Assembly: GCA_022376925.1 (NCBI GenBank)
Contig: JAIOJX010000004.1
Coordinates: 2,170,001-2,234,000 of the forward strand
DNA: 64,000 nucleotides
Reading direction: 5' to 3'
Origin: Tragulus kanchil
Taxonomy: Eukaryota; Chordata; Mammalia; Artiodactyla; Tragulidae
Positions 11,065-23,362 of the stretch are shown here, in pieces. Below the pieces are notes generated by a model that was not told where the DNA came from, did not search any database, and saw only the letters and a program-made list of their open reading frames with translations. Position numbers and translations under genes: made by a program. How positions within the stretch are numbered: the first letter of the stretch is position 1; the number at the start of each line of letters is the position of its first letter.

Positions 11065-11175
11065 TGTTTTTCTAATAAATTTAGTAATAAATTTATTGGT
11101 GATAACATTAGTAATAACAATATTACTGTTAGTAATATTAATAATAACAATAACATTAGTAATAAATTTTTACTG
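11065..11175 (+). repeat. Degenerate AT-rich (TAA/TTA) repeat tract
   Basis: Irregular runs of 'taataaattt', 'taataacaat', 'attagtaata'. Simple-sequence in character. Confidence 0.75.
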
Positions 11176-12785
11176 AACTCTTATGATCATGTGAAAAATC
11201 CCCATCTAATCTTTACTTAAAGATCAGCAAACTAAGAACCTGGGCAACTTGCCCCAACTCACCCAGTGACAGGGCACAGCAAAGTCAGGACTTGAGCCTA
11301 GGAGGTGAGGTGACTGTGGGGCCCATGGTGCTTGCCACTCTGGTTAGTGCCCAAAGCTCAGTCAGGAAAATCAATCCCTGTCTGTGCCACATAACTAGGC
11401 AGCTGTCAGAGGTGCAGATAGGTCTCCACACTACAGGCAAGATGATGCCCAGACTTCCCTCTGCAAGGAGTGAAAGCAAGCCCCTGCCAGGGGTCAGCTG
11501 GGGAACTAGCCCAGCAGCTCAGGAAAGAGGCCTGACTGATGACCTGCTGACCAGGGCACAGGTCACCATGCCGCCAGCTCTGACCTCTCCAAGGACTGCT
11601 GACCACTCTTTCCAAAACATTACTTTCCTATTGCTTGGCTCCCACAGCCAACCTGGAGTCAAGGACAGGCAAGCAATGTCTCACCCTGGAAGGTCAGCAG
11701 TGAGAAGCGTCTCTGCAGGCACGTGTTCACTCCCCAACCCCTGAGCTCCATGAAGCCCAGGTCACCTGTTCAGCACCTTTAGGCAATTTGGTGACAACGC
11801 CTATATCAGAACTCAAACCTTGGGACTCTTAGTTCAGCTTCCATAGACCATGACAAATAAATCAGTTCATGTTTCAAAATTAGATTCGCTAGTGAGCAGG
11901 GTAGGAAACGGTGTGTGCATGCATGCCAAGGACAAGCCCTTTGGCTGACACTCCCCACCACTCCCAAGGAAAAGAATTTCTCTTCAGTCTAGTTTATCTT
12001 TAGGAAAAACTCAGGTTTCCAGGGAATGGGAGAGGAAGGAGGAGCCCTTCCATCCAGCAAGTCCACCTCAGGAGTCTTTCCTGGGCACTTAGGTACCACA
12101 GCCTGTGCAGGTGTGTGGCTGGAAACAGTGAGAAATGGAAGGGACCTGAATGCCCCTCAGTATGGAGGTGGTCAAATAGTGATGGTGCATTTAGTCAGCA
12201 GAGGAGAAAGCATGGAGCAGGCCTACACAGAGGGTCAATGGAAGACCTGTAAGACATATTCTGAAGCAAAAACTAAAGAAACCAGTTTATAGTACATACG
12301 GTGTGGTCCCATTTATGTACAAAAGCACACTATGTATGTGACTGAATGTATAAAGGGATTACATCAGCCTGATGATGATGATTTGTTCATTTGTCCCATA
12401 GGTGCTCATGGAGGGCCCCTGCTGTGCCCCACACTGGACTGTATGAGAGGACCCGCAGAGAGCAGGACAGATAGTATCCCTGCCTCCTGTAGCAGGTGAG
12501 GAAGTGGCATGGGGGTAGGGGACAAAGAACACGATGTCTTTTTACTTATGTAGTTCTGTATCACGTCAAGTTGTCCAACTAAAATGTTTCATGGTCATAA
12601 GAAATACAAAACACAGGAATAAAGAGAAGGTGGAAAAAGAAGAGAAAGAGGAGGAGAGGTGCATAGGTAAACACAGTGTATCAGGGGAAGTCGTGAGAGG
12701 GTGACTTTCAAGCTGTTGACACTCTGGATCTGACTTGAATAGGCGTCAAGTCATTCAGAGCATCGCACAATGGGCAATATCAATT
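11176..12785. other. Intergenic; MIR-like remnant, no supported gene
   Basis: About 11200-11285 resembles a MIR 3' end ('atctttacttaaag', 'gcaacttgccccaactcac'). A 150-codon open stretch at 11292-11744 shows no domain, coding composition or splice context I can support. Confidence 0.45.
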
Positions 12786-13330
12786 GGAGAATACCAGACA
12801 CAACGTCCGCAGCATCTTCAAAGGAAGAAGGCACATTTCAGTAACAAAAACTCCTGTAACTCTCCACAGTTTCTTGATGGCCTTCAGAGAGCACTGCCTG
12901 TAACTGGTTATAGCTCCAGGAAGAGACAATGTTTTAGTGTGAGGATCATCTTCTGGGGCTGATGCCATGAAAATGTTAAAGCTACACTGTCTTCTGGGCA
13001 TGTAGTCCTGCAGGCATGGCCTCCCTCCTGCCCCCATTCTGGTGCCTCCGCCCTACCAGCAACCTATTTAGAGCCCCTTCCTGCTGCTGGGATCCGAGAC
13101 TGACAGTGGAGGAGGCAGAGGAAGGAGGAGGCAAAGAAGGCTCTTCTTTTCTTCAGGCCATCGTGCCTCTACTCAGATAGTCTACCTGAGAGCAGAGGGC
13201 ATACCTACTCACACAGCCTCCCAGCCCTGGGCTTGTCTCCTCTGGGCAGAAGAATTAGGGAGACAAGCTATTGGCCAGTAAGGTAGCAGACTCCACCACC
13301 AGTCTGTTTTTATGTCTCAGCGATCAACTT

Positions 13331-13430
13331 GGGCATTAGATTTGTGGTCAGACAACCTAAGTTCGAATCCTGACCCTTGCCATTTTCAAGCTGTATACTC
13401 TTTGGCATGTTTCTTCCTTCATAAATAACA
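13331..13430 (+). repeat. MIR SINE core (copied at about 14437-14535)
   Basis: 'cattagatttgtggtcagac', 'ctaagttcgaatcctgaccc', 'ttgccattttcaagctgta' match the MIR tRNA-like and core region, including a recognisable B box 'gttcgaatcc'. The second copy arises from tandem duplication B. Confidence 0.85.
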
Positions 13431-13553
13431 ACAATAATTAATAATTATTACATTTAAATAATATTTAAATGGAGGTAACAAATAAGTCCTCCCTCACAAA
13501 GTGATTGCAAAGATATAAAAAGGTATTTATAGGTGTCTTTCATTTGTGCAAAT

Positions 13554-13575
13554 CTTGTGTGTGTGTGTGTGTGAG
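13554..13575 (+). repeat. (GT)n microsatellite, copied at about 14656-14675
   Basis: 'ttgtgtgtgtgtgtgtgtga' run; nearly identical in both copies of duplication B. Confidence 0.8.
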
Positions 13576-15002
13576 TGCATACATGCACATATCCACACAC
13601 ATAATCACTGTTGTGTTCATCTTAGACGTTTTTTCCATACATCTGGAGCTGGCAGGACTCTGAGCCAAAAGGGGCATCCTAGGTGAGCAGAATGTACCTG
13701 TCAGCTGTGACAGAGACACAATTTCAGTTCCAAGTAAAACCAAATCTGCCTATGCTTGGAGAAAGTCAGAAAGATTCCTTTCTGTTATTTCAAGCGAAGA
13801 CCCAGCTCGGCCACTCTGGCTGCATTTCAGCCCTTACTCCTCCACTGGCTAACATTTTCAGCCAACAGGAATTTTACAAGCTGTTTACTAAAGAAAGTTT
13901 GGAGAATACCAGACAACGTCAGCACTAAGAAGGCACATTTCAGTAACAAAAACTCCTGTAACTCTCCACAGTTTCTTGATGGCCTTCAGAGAGCACTGCC
14001 TGTAACTGGTTATAGCTCCAGGAAGAGACAATGTTTTAGTGTGAGGATCATCTTCTGGGGCTGATGCCATGAAAATGTTAAAGCTACACTGTCTTCTGGG
14101 CATGTAGTCCTGCAGGCATGGCCTCCCTCCTGCCCCCATTCTGGTGCCTCCGCCCTACCAGCAACCTATTTAGAGCCCCTTCCTGCTGCTGGGATCCGAG
14201 ACTGACAGTGGAGGAGGCAGAGGAAGGAGGAGGCAAAGAAGGCTCTTCTTTTCTTCAGGCCATCGTGCCTCTACTCAGATAGTCTACCTGAGAGCAGAGG
14301 GCATACCTACTCACACAGCCTCCCAGCCCTGGGCTTGTCTCCTCTGGGCAGAAGAATTAGGGAGACAAGCTATTGGCCAGTAAGGTAGCAGACTCCACCA
14401 CCAGTCTGTTTTTATGTCTCAGCGATCAACTTGGGCATTAGATTTGTGGTCAGACAACCTAAGTTCGAATCCTGACCCTTGCCATTTTCAAGCTGTATAC
14501 TCTTTGGCATGTTTCTTCCTTCATAAATAACAACAATAATTAATAATTATTACATTTAAATAATATTTAAATGGAGGTAACAAATAAGTCCTCCCTCACA
14601 AAGTGATTGCAAAGATATAAAAAGGTATTTATAGGTGTCTTTCATTTGTGCAAATCTTGTGTGTGTGTGTGTGTGAGTGCATACATGCACATATCCACAC
14701 ACATAATCACTGTTGTGTTCATCTTAGACGTTTTTTCCATACATCTGGAGCTGGCAGGACTCTGAGCCAAAAGGGGCATCCTAGGTGAGCAGAATGTACC
14801 TGTCAGCTGTGACAGAGACACAATTTCAGTTCCAAGTAAAACCAAATCTGCCTATGCTTGGAGAAAGTCAGAAAGATTCCTTTCTGTTATTTCAAGCGAA
14901 GACATCCAGCCTCGGCCACTCTGGCTGCATTTCAGCCCTTACTCCTCCACTGGCTAACATTTTCAGCCAACAGGAATTTTACAAGCTGTTTACTAAAGAA
15001 AG

Positions 15003-16031
15003 AAAACAAAGTCTCCTGCTCAACTATTTTCATCATTATGATATTTGCTTTGTGATCTGGTAAATACTTTTAGAGCAAAAGGAAATGTGTCTGTCTCTCT
15101 CTTTCTCTCTTGCGTTTCTGGTGTTTTCATTGATGAATTTCATTGTGTGGCATTGGGCCAGTCAGCCATGTCCCCTTCAGTGCTTCCCCCTCTTCCTCAT
15201 GTAATGTAGCCTTGAGTCCCCATACCATCTAGAGCTCACTCTTGTGAAGGCTTTGCCCAAGTTCCTCTGGAAGTTAGGGTGCCCAGATTTCCATCCAGTA
15301 TCCTTTACAACTTCATGCTCTGTATATGGCTCTGAGGCATTATCCCCTCCTTTGTTTCACTGACTGTACTTCTATTAATGGATCCCAAGCTTGCATCATC
15401 TTACAGAGTCAGGAGACAGCTCATATTCTATTCACTTGGAAAGAGTTGTTGATGACTAGATCTTGCCCAACCTTAACGTATCATTATCTCTGGATACATG
15501 CTTCTTTTAGATCCATTCCAAGTGATTCCAAACACATCCAGATTTTGGCAAACAATACCCCAGTGGTTACTTTTGCAGAGGGGAGGAGCAGACAGGTGTA
15601 TATTTCAGGGATGTAAATACCCATCTCTCTTTTCTAATTTTCTGATCCATGCCAAAGTTAATTAAAAGCCTTAATCACAAGAGGGCAGTATAGGCAGGGG
15701 AGTCACACGTTGAGAGGGAAAAGACTCTGAGAGGGTCCTGTTTATTCCTCAAGGTCCACAGGTAACCAAATAACAACTTAACAGAAGTGCAGGAGTTGCC
15801 TACTGATGAATTCCTCCATCTCACTGTATTCTCACACTCATATCTGTGACATACGGGTTGGAACTGCCATTTCGCAAGTGATATAAATGGCTTTTCCAAG
15901 GTCTTACTATTAGTAATTGGCAGAGATGGATTTTCTCAAACATTCCAGCCAGCACCAGCACATAGAGTAGCTTTCACCGTTTAAGGCACCCAGGAAGACA
16001 TGAACCAGACATGACACACAGTGCCCCAACC
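15003..16031. other. Intergenic, no supported gene
   Basis: A stretch around 15340-15500 ('ttctattaatggatcccaag', 'gttgatgactagatcttg') vaguely resembles a CR1/L3 3' end, at low confidence. The small ORFs at 15326 (+) and 15675 (-) have no support. Confidence 0.4.
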
Positions 16032-16274
16032 TCCAACACCTTCCTCAAGCAACACCTATCTAATAATACAAGATCAGAATTACTTTAATCTACACAAAAC
16101 CGCATATGTACAGAGGTCAAGGAAACAAACAAAACAAGCTTATCATATGTGCATTATAACTTAAAAGGTTTTAGCAATATGTGAGCATCCAGGGAAAAGT
16201 AGGAAAGGAAAACCATTTAAAAAGGGTAGCCAAGGTTTCACACAGACTTTAACATGGATGTGAAGTATCTGGTG

Positions 16275-16500
16275 TGGTAGACAGAGCAGTGGGTGCCAAA
16301 GATGCCCTAACTCCCATAACCTGTGAATATGTTACCTTTGCTGACTAAAGAGACTTCATCGATATGATTTAAGTTATGCAAGTTTAGAAGGGGAGGTTTT
16401 TTGGATTATCCAGGTGTAATCACATAGATCTTTATAAGTGGGAGGTAAGAGAGTCAGAGTCAAAAGAAGAGGTGATAGCAGGACTAGGAGCAGAGGTCAG
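16275..16500 (+). repeat. Ancient LTR-like repeat (MLT/MaLR-like), copied at 17410-17635
   Basis: 'cctgtgaatatgttaccttt', 'aaagagacttcatcgatatg', 'ggattatccaggtgtaatca', 'tttataagtgggaggtaaga' follow a common ancient mammalian LTR-type consensus. Exact family not certain. Confidence 0.55.
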
Positions 16501-16544
16501 AGTCAATGCAAAGCATCTGAAGATGCTATTACCATGCTGGCTTT

Positions 16545-16755
16545 AAATGAAAGAAGGTCCAGTAGTAAAGAATCTGCCTGAAATGCAGGAGACACAGGAG
16601 ATGTTGGTTCAGTCCTTGGGTGGGGAAGATCCTCTGGAGGAGGGCATGACAACCCACTCCAGTACTCTTGCCTGGAAAATCCCATGGACAGAGGAGGACT
16701 GCGGTCCATGGGGCCTCAAAGAGTCTGACACGATTGAAGCATCTTAGCACAGCAC
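16545..16755 (+). mobile_element. Bov-tA-like SINE (copied at 17680-17890)
   Basis: 'gtagtaaagaatctgcctga', 'ggttcagtccttgggt', 'gggcatgacaacccactcca', 'cctggaaaatcccatggac', 'ggcctcaaagagtctgacac' give the Bov-tA order. The head is decayed and the second copy comes from duplication C. Confidence 0.88.
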
Positions 16756-18477
16756 AGCACGTTCTGAGAGCTTCCCCTTCATCCTCTGTTTCTGCCCACC
16801 CCCGCCCCCCGTTTATTTGCCTCACAGACTGTAATTGTAAATCTGGGTGTTTATTATCTCCCTCCTCCTGTGTCAAGCCACCCCACCCTCACAGCGCCTG
16901 AGAGAATAGGCTCTCCTACGTGAATGAATGAACCAGAGGTTAAGCACTCAGTTCTTTTGTCAAATAAATGCCAAAATCTCTCACATCTTGTTTGTATGAC
17001 TGAGTTTTTTAAGCTACAGAATCCAAACATTTACATTGATCCAAGGAGCTATATCTTCTCAGACTGGATCTATGCTCCAACTAGATGAAATATCTGAATA
17101 TTGCCCATTTTTTCCCCCAAAACCCTAGAGTAGCTTTCACCTTTACAAAAACAAACCGCAAAAATGTCCAACACCTTCCTCAAGCAACACCTATCTAATA
17201 ATACAAGATCAGAATTACTTTAATCTACACAAAACCGCATATGTACAGAGGTCAAGGAAACAAACAAAACAAGCTTATCATATGTGCATTATAACTTAAA
17301 AGGTTTTAGCAATATGTGAGCATCCAGGGAAAAGTAGGAAAGGAAAACCATTTAAAAAGGGTAGCCAAGGTTTCACACAGACTTTAACATGGATGTGAAG
17401 TATCTGGTGTGGTAGACAGAGCAGTGGGTGCCAAAGATGCCCTAACTCCCATAACCTGTGAATATGTTACCTTTGCTGACTAAAGAGACTTCATCGATAT
17501 GATTTAAGTTATGCAAGTTTAGAAGGGGAGGTTTTTTGGATTATCCAGGTGTAATCACATAGATCTTTATAAGTGGGAGGTAAGAGAGTCAGAGTCAAAA
17601 GAAGAGGTGATAGCAGGACTAGGAGCAGAGGTCAGAGTCAATGCAAAGCATCTGAAGATGCTATTACCATGCTGGCTTTAAATGAAAGAAGGTCCAGTAG
17701 TAAAGAATCTGCCTGAAATGCAGGAGACACAGGAGATGTTGGTTCAGTCCTTGGGTGGGGAAGATCCTCTGGAGGAGGGCATGACAACCCACTCCAGTAC
17801 TCTTGCCTGGAAAATCCCATGGACAGAGGAGGACTGCGGTCCATGGGGCCTCAAAGAGTCTGACACGATTGAAGCATCTTAGCACAGCACAGCACGTTCT
17901 GAGAGCTTCCCCTTCATCCTCTGTTTCTGCCCACCCCCGCCCCCCGTTTATTTGCCTCACAGACTGTAATTGTAAATCTGGGTGTTTATTATCTCCCTCC
18001 TCCTGTGTCAAGCCACCCCACCCTCACAGCGCCTGAGAGAATAGGCTCTCCTACGTGAATGAATGAACCAGAGGTTAAGCACTCAGTTCTTTTGTCAAAT
18101 AAATGCCAAAATCTCTCACATCTTGTTTGTATGACTGAGTTTTTTAAGCTACAGAATCCAAACATTTACATTGATCCAAGGAGCTATATCTTCTCAGACT
18201 GGATCTATGCTCCAACTAGATGAAATACATCTGAATATTGATCTTTCTCACCCATGTTCAAGATTTCTCCCTCAGTTTGAAAAACCTGCTATATCAGGTT
18301 AGTTCCTACACAGCAAACTCTGGAAGATTTGCAGGCAGAAAGCTTATGGGAGGAATGGGTTGCAATGCAGACACTGGTTCAGGCAGGAAGCAGGCATGGC
18401 CCTTCAAGTTTGCCTTAACTGGGACGTGTCTTAAATGTGTCCAGTAACAACCAGTCACTGGACTGGTTACATTCCCG

Positions 18478-20558
18478 TGAAAACCAGTCATTGCCGGTAG
18501 GCTGCCCCAGAAGGGGACACAATCTGGAGTTGGCACCCTTCAGTTCTTGGTAAGCCCCAAAGAGCTGTCAACTTTAAAATGTTCCCAGAAGTAAAGGCAG
18601 AAATGAGCCAGTGGTGATCAGTGAGAAGTTAGGAAGAGTTCCCAACACTCACCTTGTTTCCTCAGTCACTGGGGGGAAAGAAACTATTAAAAGTCAGGAT
18701 AAAGGTCTGTGTCACACCAGAATGAACCAGAGAGGAATAGACTAAAGATGCAAGAAAGAGGAAGATCACTGACACAGAAGGGTCCAGAGAGGGAAAACTA
18801 GAGTGGGAAACGGTCTTGCTATCTTGAGACAGGGCTCCTCAGAGGCGGGCTACCTGGAAAATGTGATGTGTGAAGGCATCAAGAATATATGGAGGAAAGA
18901 GGCAGGCATTTGGGGTAGGTCACAGGTAGGGCCCAGTATAAATGGGAAATGGGGGAAGCGTATATGGGTCATAGAATTAGAAGCTGATTAGAAAGGAGTA
19001 AGAGGACTGCTGGGCACTGTGAGGGATGGGTGGGTTGGCTATTAGGAGTTTGCATGGGGCCAGTGATGGGAGCTTATGTCTTCCTTTCAGTAGCCTCAAA
19101 ACAAAGCAGGGGCGGCAGACAGTTCCCAGTGGGCAAAGCAGGAGTGGCAGGGAGACACTGGGCTGAGAGAATCAGTGGCTGGAGAGAGTCACCAGTTGGG
19201 TGCCTCAGCATCAGGACAAGGAGCCCAAGATGTGTGGAAAGGGATATGAGCACAGGCATGACACAAGGTCCTAAGAAGAATGTCCAACAGATGTGGGAGG
19301 GTGCCGAGAGAGGAGAACAGAAAGTTGGAGGTAATGGAGGGAAATTTCAGAGGCGTTTAGAAAGGTACAGGGCAAGAGGGAGTGCCTGTAGAGTGGGGGT
19401 GAGGCAAGTACCATCCTGCAGGAGAGGCAGATAATCTGCTTAAAATGACATCATTTCATAGTGACACATGCATGGAAATGTACACACTACACATGGAGTG
19501 AAAAGTGTGAGTCCTTGAAAACCAGTCAAGTTAAAGGCCGGTAGGCTGCCCCAGAGGGGGACACAATCTGGAGTTGGCACCCTTCAGTTCTTGGTAAGCC
19601 CCAAAGAGCTGTCAACTTTAAAATGTTCCCAGAAGTAAAGGCAGAAATGAGCCAGTGGTGATCAGTGAGAAGTTAGGAAGAGTTCCCAACACTCACCTTG
19701 TTTCCTCAGTCACTGGGGGGAAAGAAACTATTAAAAGTCAGGATAAAGGTCTGTGTCACACCAGAATGAACCAGAGAGGAATAGACTAAAGATGCAAGAA
19801 AGAGGAAGATCACTGACACAGAAGGGTCCAGAGAGGGAAAACTAGAGTGGGAAACGGTCTTGCTATCTTGAGACAGGGCTCCTCAGAGGCGGGCTACCTG
19901 GAAAATGTGATGTGTGAAGGCATCAAGAATATATGGAGGAAAGAGGCAGGCATTTGGGGTAGGTCACAGGTAGGGCCCAGTATAAATGGGAAATGGGGGA
20001 AGCGTATATGGGTCATAGAATTAGAAGCTGATTAGAAAGGAGTAAGAGGACTGCTGGGCACTGTGAGGGATGGGTGGGTTGGCTATTAGGAGTTTGCATG
20101 GGGCCAGTGATGGGAGCTTATGTCTTCCTTTCAGTAGCCTCAAAACAAAGCAGGGGCGGCAGACAGTTCCCAGTGGGCAAAGCAGGAGTGGCAGGGAGAC
20201 ACTGGGCTGAGAGAATCAGTGGCTGGAGAGAGTCACCAGTTGGGTGCCTCAGCATCAGGACAAGGAGCCCAAGATGTGTGGAAAGGGATATGAGCACAGG
20301 CATGACACAAGGTCCTAAGAAGAATGTCCAACAGATGTGGGAGGGTGCCGAGAGAGGAGAACAGAAAGTTGGAGGTAATGGAGGGAAATTTCAGAGGCGT
20401 TTAGAAAGGTACAGGGCAAGAGGGAGTGCCTGTAGAGTGGGGGTGAGGCAAGTACCATCCTGCAGGAGAGGCAGATAATCTGCTTAAAATGACATCATTT
20501 CATAGTGACACATGCATGGAAATGTACACACTACACATGGAGTGAAAAGTGTGAGTCC
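18478..20558 (+). repeat. ~1.04 kb tandem direct duplication D
   Basis: 18478-19514 is repeated at 19516-20558 (offset 1044 over most of its length), abutting with a one-base gap. Copies differ in short runs such as 'ccagaagggg' versus 'ccagaggggg' and near the start ('gtcattgccgg' versus 'gtcaagttaaaggccgg'). The content is purine-rich single-copy sequence. The 134-codon ORF seen in both (19030 and 20074) has no recognisable coding character. Confidence 0.9.
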
Positions 20559-20604
20559 CCTTTCAAAGCAACTCACCCCTAACCAAAGCACAGCCCCCTC
20601 TCTG

Positions 20605-20715
20605 GAGGCCTGTGTGCATGCTGAGTTGCTTCAGTCATCTCCAACTTGACCACCAAGCTCCTCTGTCCATGGGATTGCCCAGGCAAGAATACTGGAAGGG
20701 GTTGCCATCTCACTG
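20605..20715 (-). mobile_element. Bov-A-like SINE fragment, minus strand
   Basis: 'gagttgcttcagtcatctcc', 'ctcctctgtccatgggattg', 'caggcaagaatactgga', 'ggggttgccatctc' are the reverse complement of the Bov-A unit. Confidence 0.85.
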
Positions 20716-22224
20716 GCAATTTGGAGCATCCTTTCAGACCTCTGGCTCAGCATTCCAGACACTCGTATATATGATCCCTTTCTGTGAGAAAGATTATATA
20801 TACATATATTCACATTATATACATATAAACCCTATGAAATAGGACAATATATATTATCCCATACATCAGTTTGCTTATGCTTCACTCTCAGCACTGGAAT
20901 CATCCCATATTGTGAGGATGACAGCCTTGACCTGTGTCACCTGGCTTGTCACTGGATCCCTCAAGTAAGAATGATAGGAGCTCTCTGTGGAGCAGAGATC
21001 CAGGCGAGGTGATGGCCATGGGTGAAGCTGGCCCAGAGCTTCCTGTTTCTCCTTGTTGAAGGTAGAAGAAGCGTATGCCAAAGGTTGTGCCAGGTGGTTT
21101 TACAATATCTAGGAATATTTCCCTATCTCTGGGTGAGAACTGTTCATCATCTTTCCTGGAATCAAAACAAAGCTCAAAACAAACTTCTAAACAAAGGGAT
21201 CCTCTGCTCCCAGGTCTTAATTCCATTCCCTTGATAGGAATGAGCCAAGATACAAGTCTTCTGACAACTTTCCCAGCCACGCCTCACAGTGCAACCCAGG
21301 GCAGGCTTCCTCGTGCCTCTTCCCAGTGGCCACCAGTTGATATGCATGTCCTCATGGGGTTTGCGGGATCTTATTTCTGTTGATCCCTTTTTTCATGCCC
21401 TCATATTATGCAGGGAAAAGAAGATTGTTTTCCCATTTGAAGTTATTTGGGGTTTTTAAATGGTCCAACTTTCAGCAGCCTAATTCATCACAGCCAGCGA
21501 GTTAAGGTGAAAAGTGCCCTAGACAAAGAGATGTGGGGTTCTCACACTCAAATCTGAAGCTCCTCCTGCCTCAGAGGGAGGCCGAGCTGCTATCCAAGGG
21601 TGGAGTCCTTAGCTGTCGAATGTAACACCTGCCTGTGGGCTATACAGAGTGGTTAGGAGGAGAAAATCAGAAAGATCCATGCAAGCAATCTGTTAATTGT
21701 GAGGTGCTGGGAAGCACTGGGTGTGTCTCATTAAGCTGAGTCCACCCACCTGGGGAGAATGTTCACCCAACTGGAGAAGGAAGCTAATCTCAGCCTGGAA
21801 TAGAGAGAAAGGACTCAGGACCATGTCACCTTCGTATATGAATTGATGCTGCTTTGAAAGCAATTTCGTTCAGATGTTCAGAAGCCTGTGAAGTAGGGAG
21901 GCAGGGTTAGAGTCTTACTTCAGTTGCTAGAAAAGGGCCCGAGACTGAGAAGGGAAGGAACCAGAAGCCTGCTCCCCTCTGCCTGTCCCCCGCCTGAGTA
22001 CTACTCTACAAGGAGATGGAAATAGGCCACGGGCCAGCCTCATTTAACAACGTTGAGCTTGGCCCAGAGGAAGGACCACACCCTGAAGTCCTGTGGCAGC
22101 AAAGCTCACCACACGTTCCCAGGCAGGAAAATGCAAACAGACAGGAATGTGATGGGGAAAGGTCTAAGGCCTGCCAGAGGAGAGAGATGGTGGGTTAGTC
22201 ACGCAGATGAGTGTAAGTAAACGA
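20716..22224. other. Intergenic; AT-rich tract then unassigned sequence
   Basis: 20765-20860 is rich in 'tatatacatata' type simple sequence. A minus-strand open stretch (20900-21280) follows a possible splice acceptor 'ttttgattccag' (about 21150 on the minus strand), but no family or conserved motif is recognised, so no gene is called. Confidence 0.4.
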
Positions 22225-22420
22225 TGAGAGTGACAGTTAAGATACAATAACGACTTTGTGTGGATGCACTGTGCTAAGTATTTTAATGAGTTTGCTTGTT
22301 TCATACCTCACAGCCACCCAGTCAGGTAGTTACAGTCAGTATCACCATCCACAGATGAAGAATTTCAAAGCCTGGGAGGCTGAGTAAGTTTCCGAAGTTC
22401 ACACGTCTGGAAAGTGATGC
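22225..22420 (+). repeat. MIR SINE fragment (part copied from 23443)
   Basis: 'gatgcactgtgctaagtatt', 'catacctcacagccaccca', 'atcaccatccacagatgaag', 'gagtaagtttccgaagttca' follow the MIR 3' consensus. Confidence 0.75.
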
Positions 22421-23153
22421 AGCCACGATGGCAGTATGAATACAGAGCTGGGCTCTTGACCAGGACACCGAAAGGCTGTCCTGATAAATGCTTTGGCAAA
22501 GAATAACAGAGCCAGCATTTGTAGAACCTTAAAGTATGGAGACTGGAAGAAATATTGAAGATGACCTGAGTGGCGGGTGGTCATTCAACACATAGTGATT
22601 AAGTACCAACCGTGGGGCAGGCATTCACTAATATAGTTTTAGGAGGGAAGGTAAGTACAGTGGTAAAGTCAGCAGACACATCTACCATGAGCTAACATTC
22701 TCCTTGGAAAGAGAGATGATAAATAATTGTAACAAATGAGGCAGCAATAAGGGTATGAAGGCGAGGCAGGGACAGAAGTGAGGAGACTACTCACTTAGAG
22801 GAGAGCCTCTAAGCTCTTATCCACTTGTCCAGCCCCCACCTTCTACACTTGAGGAAAATGAGGCAGAGCCGGCCCTGACCTGCTCAAGACCACACCACAC
22901 CCAGCTGGTTAGAAGCAGAGTTGGAAGTGACGCTGTCTTCCTGCAAAGCAGGTCCTATCTTCACAGCCTCTCTCTTGAAAGGTCTATTTTCCTATCATTG
23001 TCTAGTCCTTAGAGCTCACTATCGAAGGAGGGAAACAGCGCTCAAGCACCCCCGCGTTGGCCCCAGGACATAGAATCCCATCCATTCCCCTTCACAGCCC
23101 AGGACCCTGGGAGAAGCCTGGGAGGGGCGGAGCCTGGACACGCGCCGGCGCGT

Positions 23154-23168
23154 CCAGCAGGTGGCAGC
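23154..23168 (+). promoter_or_regulatory. CTCF core motif, copy 1
   Basis: ccagcaggtggcagc is a perfect match to the CTCF core consensus. It lies about 60 bp upstream of the candidate ATG and in the duplicated segment. See the copy at 24282. Confidence 0.7.
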
Positions 23169-23224
23169 AGTGAGCAGCGCCCCTCTACCCCCAACCCCAT
23201 GCGGCCACTCGGCGAGCCCGCATC

Positions 23225-23362
23225 ATGGATGTTGAGCTCTTTCATTTCGCTTCTCTTGCCTTGGAATTCGAGACCCCAGACGAGGACCAGGACATGAACT
23301 GGTCTCATGGGCCCGGGCAGGGGCCTGTGGCTCCCGACGCTGACCGAAATGTGGGTCCCAGG
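23225..23362 (+). CDS. Candidate coding first exon, duplicate copy
   Basis: Sequence-identical partner of the candidate exon at 24356-24493, ending at the donor 'gtgagt' at 23363. It lies in the left copy of duplication E and is followed by the corrupted 62-bp spacer. The right-hand copy, which runs into coherent CpG-rich downstream sequence, is the better representation. If the duplication is an assembly error this entry is the same locus counted twice. Confidence 0.35.

Larger units (their letters stand above)
12786..15002 (+). repeat. ~1.1 kb tandem direct duplication B
   Basis: 12786-13897 is repeated at 13901-15002 with almost no spacer. The start differs: copy 1 has extra bases in 'cgtccgcagcatcttcaaag' where copy 2 is shortened. 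One indel lies near the end ('gacccagctcgg' versus 'gacatccagcctcgg'). It covers otherwise single-copy DNA and a MIR. Size and style match the other 13 duplications. Confidence 0.9.
16032..18240 (+). repeat. ~1.1 kb tandem direct duplication C
   Basis: 16032-17103 recurs at 17167-18240 almost base for base (offset 1135). The 63-bp spacer contains 'tagagtagctttcacc', which also occurs in the true left flank at about 15965. The spacer therefore looks like an error-rich, shortened version of that flank, strong evidence for a badly resolved overlap rather than a biological duplication. Confidence 0.92.

Noticed and set aside
11292..11744. 150-codon ORF
   Set aside because: No domain, no repeat of coding character, and two competing antisense ORFs. 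Consistent with chance in moderately GC-rich DNA.
19030..19434. 134-codon ORF duplicated at 20074-20478
   Set aside because: Duplicate identity comes from tandem duplication D, not selection. No recognisable motif, no promoter or splice context.
20900..21280. 126-codon minus-strand ORF with a possible splice acceptor
   Set aside because: Acceptor-like 'ttttgattccag' is weak evidence alone. No recognised family and no donor or second exon found.
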